DNA from: Corynebacterium sp.
GTDB taxonomy: Bacteria > Actinomycetota > Actinomycetes > Mycobacteriales > Mycobacteriaceae
Direction: 5' to 3'
Assembly (NCBI RefSeq): GCF_030826625.1
Contig: NZ_JAPJNQ010000041.1
Span: 1 to 20,536 of the forward strand
Length of the DNA stretch: 20,536 nt
Every line of letters begins with the position of its first letter. The first letter of the stretch is position 1. Under the pieces are notes generated by a model. The model searched no databases, had not been told where the DNA came from, and saw only the letters and a program-made list of their open reading frames with translations. A program made the position numbers and the translations under genes. Below, one piece after another: positions 18,738 through 20,536 of this stretch.

Positions 18738-20408
18738 TTACTCCTTCACACGACGACGGATCACAGCAAGACTACCCAATAATACTCCCGCGAGAACTAG
18801 TGCAAGTTCAAGGATCTGCCCGAAGCGCACCGCCGGCGTGATTCCCGAGCGCAACGGCAGGGTATCGACGAGATGCTTGGCCTCGAAAATCTCGGTGTCG
18901 GCCAAGACCTTGCCTGCTGGATCTACTAGCGCAGACACTCCGCTGGTCGCCGGAACCACCACAGCACGGTCAGTCTCAATGGCTCGCATGCGCGACATCG
19001 CCAATTGTTGGTAGGTCATGTCCGTAAAACCGAATGTCGCGTTATTCGTCGGCGAGGTTAAAATGCTCGCACCATTGTCGATGGAACGCCGGAATGCCTC
19101 ATCGAAGGCTACTTCGTAGCAGGTAGCGACTCCGATTTTCACGTGCTTGTCAGCAGCGTCTACGGTCTCTGCGTCTGTGTTGCTCGCAGCATGCGTGGTC
19201 ACATCGAGCACGCCATTACCATCGCCAGCGACGAAATTTCCCGCCATTTCGGCATATTCTGAAAGCTTTTCAAAAAGACCGCGTAACGGCAAGGTCTCGC
19301 CGAACGGCTGGAGGTAAACCTTGTCATGGAATTCACCCGGGGTCATCTTGGTATGCGACACCGAGGCATCGGGCTCGAAGACTTGCATCGTGTTGTACGG
19401 ATTTCCGTCACGATGCGTGATCGTGCCTACCACGATTGGCGTGTCGACGGCTTCTACTGCACTGGCAATAGCGTCGTAGGCTTGTTGGTCACTAAACGGA
19501 TTTACGTCCGAAGAGTTTTCTGGCCAGATAACAACGTCGATGTCAAGATCAAGCTCTGCTGCGCTGTCGGCCAATCTCTTTGTTTCACGTACGTGATTGT
19601 TCAGAACAGCCCGGCGTTGTGCGGCAAAATCTAGCCCTAGCCTGGGAACATTGCCCTGGATCGCGGCCACGGTGATCTCGTCAAAAGTGTTGCCTGGCCG
19701 ATTGAGCTGCAAGGTTGCCACCGCACCACCGAGCAACGGGATGATGATCATCGCGACGCTGACACCACGCTGCAGCCCACGTTGTGCATTGCTGATAGTG
19801 CTGTCGTCGGTGGTCGTTGCTACCCGTCCTTCGCTTCCACGTAGAACGTGGGTGCTGGCGAGTAATTGCACTATGCCGACGCCTATAAACACCGTTGCGA
19901 CTGTAACCAATGCTGGCCCGCCCCATTGCGCGAGACCGGCTAACGGCCCTTCGATCTGACCCCATGCAAGGCGTACCCACCCAAAACCACCGAAAGGGAA
20001 AGAGCTGCGCGCGAATTCGACGGCGAGATACCACAGCGGGAAAGCAACGAATCCCCAGTGTGAACGCGCCAAAGCGACCCCGCCAAGGCCCGTCAGAATC
20101 GCGTATAGGGAACATGTCACAGCCAAAGCTATATACGGCGGCTTACCGACGTATTCTCCTATCCACGGCAACAACAGAAGATAACAGGCCATGCCATGCA
20201 CGAAGCCGATAGCAGCACCTTGCGCCATGCTTGGTCGCGCGCTTGTCGACGATGCGCGAGTCCGTCCGCGCGGCCACGGCAGCAATGCGGCATACAATAA
20301 ACCGCCGGCCACTATGCCGGCTGCCCACCAGCCTAATGGCTCATACGAGGTAAAAGCGGCGGCGCCGGCAAGCGCAGCGAGCGCTAGGCGTGCGAAGAAA
20401 CTTAGCAT
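18738..20408 (-). CDS. lnt: Apolipoprotein N-acyltransferase
   Basis: A 556-residue integral membrane enzyme that adds the third acyl chain to the N-terminal cysteine of lipoproteins. The N-terminal 235 residues carry about seven hydrophobic segments. A nitrilase-type domain (about 243-515) faces outward, and one last membrane segment is at about 530-549. The catalytic triad is intact: Glu297 in WPENSS, Lys363 in EFHDKVYLQPFGETLP and Cys430 in ATCYEVAF. The SPTNNATFG motif (452-460) also matches the family. The ATG lies 6 nt after a TAGATT -10 element, suggesting a leaderless transcript. It is the first gene of the lnt-ppm1 operon; the two proteins are reported to interact in C. glutamicum. 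Confidence 0.94.
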   Translation of the reverse strand: MLSFFARLALAALAGAAAFTSYEPLGWWAAGIVAGGLLYAALLPWPRGRTRASSTSARPSMAQGAAIGFVHGMACYLLLLPWIGEYVGKPPYIALAVTCSLYAILTGLGGVALARSHWGFVAFPLWYLAVEFARSSFPFGGFGWVRLAWGQIEGPLAGLAQWGGPALVTVATVFIGVGIVQLLASTHVLRGSEGRVATTTDDSTISNAQRGLQRGVSVAMIIIPLLGGAVATLQLNRPGNTFDEITVAAIQGNVPRLGLDFAAQRRAVLNNHVRETKRLADSAAELDLDIDVVIWPENSSDVNPFSDQQAYDAIASAVEAVDTPIVVGTITHRDGNPYNTMQVFEPDASVSHTKMTPGEFHDKVYLQPFGETLPLRGLFEKLSEYAEMAGNFVAGDGNGVLDVTTHAASNTDAETVDAADKHVKIGVATCYEVAFDEAFRRSIDNGASILTSPTNNATFGFTDMTYQQLAMSRMRAIETDRAVVVPATSGVSALVDPAGKVLADTEIFEAKHLVDTLPLRSGITPAVRFGQILELALVLAGVLLGSLAVIRRRVKE

Positions 20409-20414
20409 TGAAGA

Positions 20415-20420
20415 AATCTA
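20415..20420 (-). promoter_or_regulatory. -10 element of lnt-ppm1 (leaderless)
   Basis: TAGATT on the minus strand lies 6 nt before the lnt ATG, with no ribosome-binding site between them. It sits in the 40-nt gap after the upstream gene, so the operon may have its own promoter besides read-through. Confidence 0.5.
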
Positions 20421-20448
20421 ACCGGTGAACGAACCAAAATAACGTGAA

Positions 20449-20536
20449 TCAATCTTCATCATCAGTTTTATCTTTAGATGATGATTCCCCGGAGGTGAAG
20501 TCTTCTGGGCGCATTGATTCTGCCCATGTTCGAAGT
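20449..20536 (-). CDS. 3' end of an unidentified gene with an acidic C-terminus
   Basis: Only the last 28 codons and a TGA stop are in the window. The reading frame ends in a hydrophilic, acidic tail (RTWAESMRPEDF, then SSSKDKTDDED), which is typical of a true C-terminus. The stop lies 40 nt before lnt on the same strand. The family cannot be named from this fragment. A small membrane protein with a charged tail (for example FxsA-like) would fit, but that is a guess. Confidence 0.5.
   Translation of the reverse strand, partial: LRTWAESMRPEDFTSGESSSKDKTDDED

Overview
The window carries about 20.5 kb of chromosomal backbone from a Corynebacterium of moderate GC content. The evidence is gene content and order: the 3' end of odhI followed by two MerR-type regulators, gnd beside a PaaI-like thioesterase, a ThiD-TenA fusion beside ndh and a CFA-synthase-like gene, RbpA, and separate lnt and ppm1 genes in one operon (mycobacteria carry these two as a single fused protein). 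Assignment to the diphtheriae/pseudotuberculosis/ulcerans side of the genus is only a guess from base composition. I see no prophage, insertion sequence, CRISPR array, tRNA or rRNA.

Layout. 1-1757 (+): odhI 3' end, ftsR, a strong terminator, then a second MerR regulator behind a promoter covered by a perfect dyad. 1787-5774 (-): a tight three-gene unit of DEAD-box RNA helicase, a conserved actinobacterial protein of unknown function, and a membrane-anchored von Willebrand A protein. 5982-7532 (+): a DASS/SLC13-type anion transporter. 7630-9093 (-): gnd, divergent over only 53 bp from a thioesterase (9147-9635, +). 9715-12717 (-): ThiD-TenA and type II NADH dehydrogenase. 12876-14189 (+): a CFA-synthase-like protein with a strongly altered methyltransferase core. 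14232-15887 (-): a protein made of two tandem DUF1266-like units. 16027-17075 (-): a small zinc-ribbon protein translationally coupled to a membrane-anchored YceI protein. 17280-17666 (+): rbpA behind a near-ideal SigH-type promoter. 17841-20408 (-): lnt-ppm1, with the 3' end of another gene behind it.

The genes serve central metabolism (OdhI control of 2-oxoglutarate dehydrogenase, pentose phosphate pathway, respiratory NADH oxidation, thiamin salvage), envelope biogenesis (lipoprotein N-acylation, polyprenol-phosphate mannose, possible lipid modification) and transcription or cell-division control (FtsR, the second MerR, RbpA). Most are well-known families. Points that stand out are the paired dyads in front of the second MerR gene, the internal duplication of the DUF1266 protein, the degenerate CFA-synthase homologue, a series of apparently leaderless promoters with the -10 hexamer 6-8 nt from the start codon, and the SigH-like promoter with a leader hairpin at rbpA. 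I found no convincing wholly new multi-gene system.
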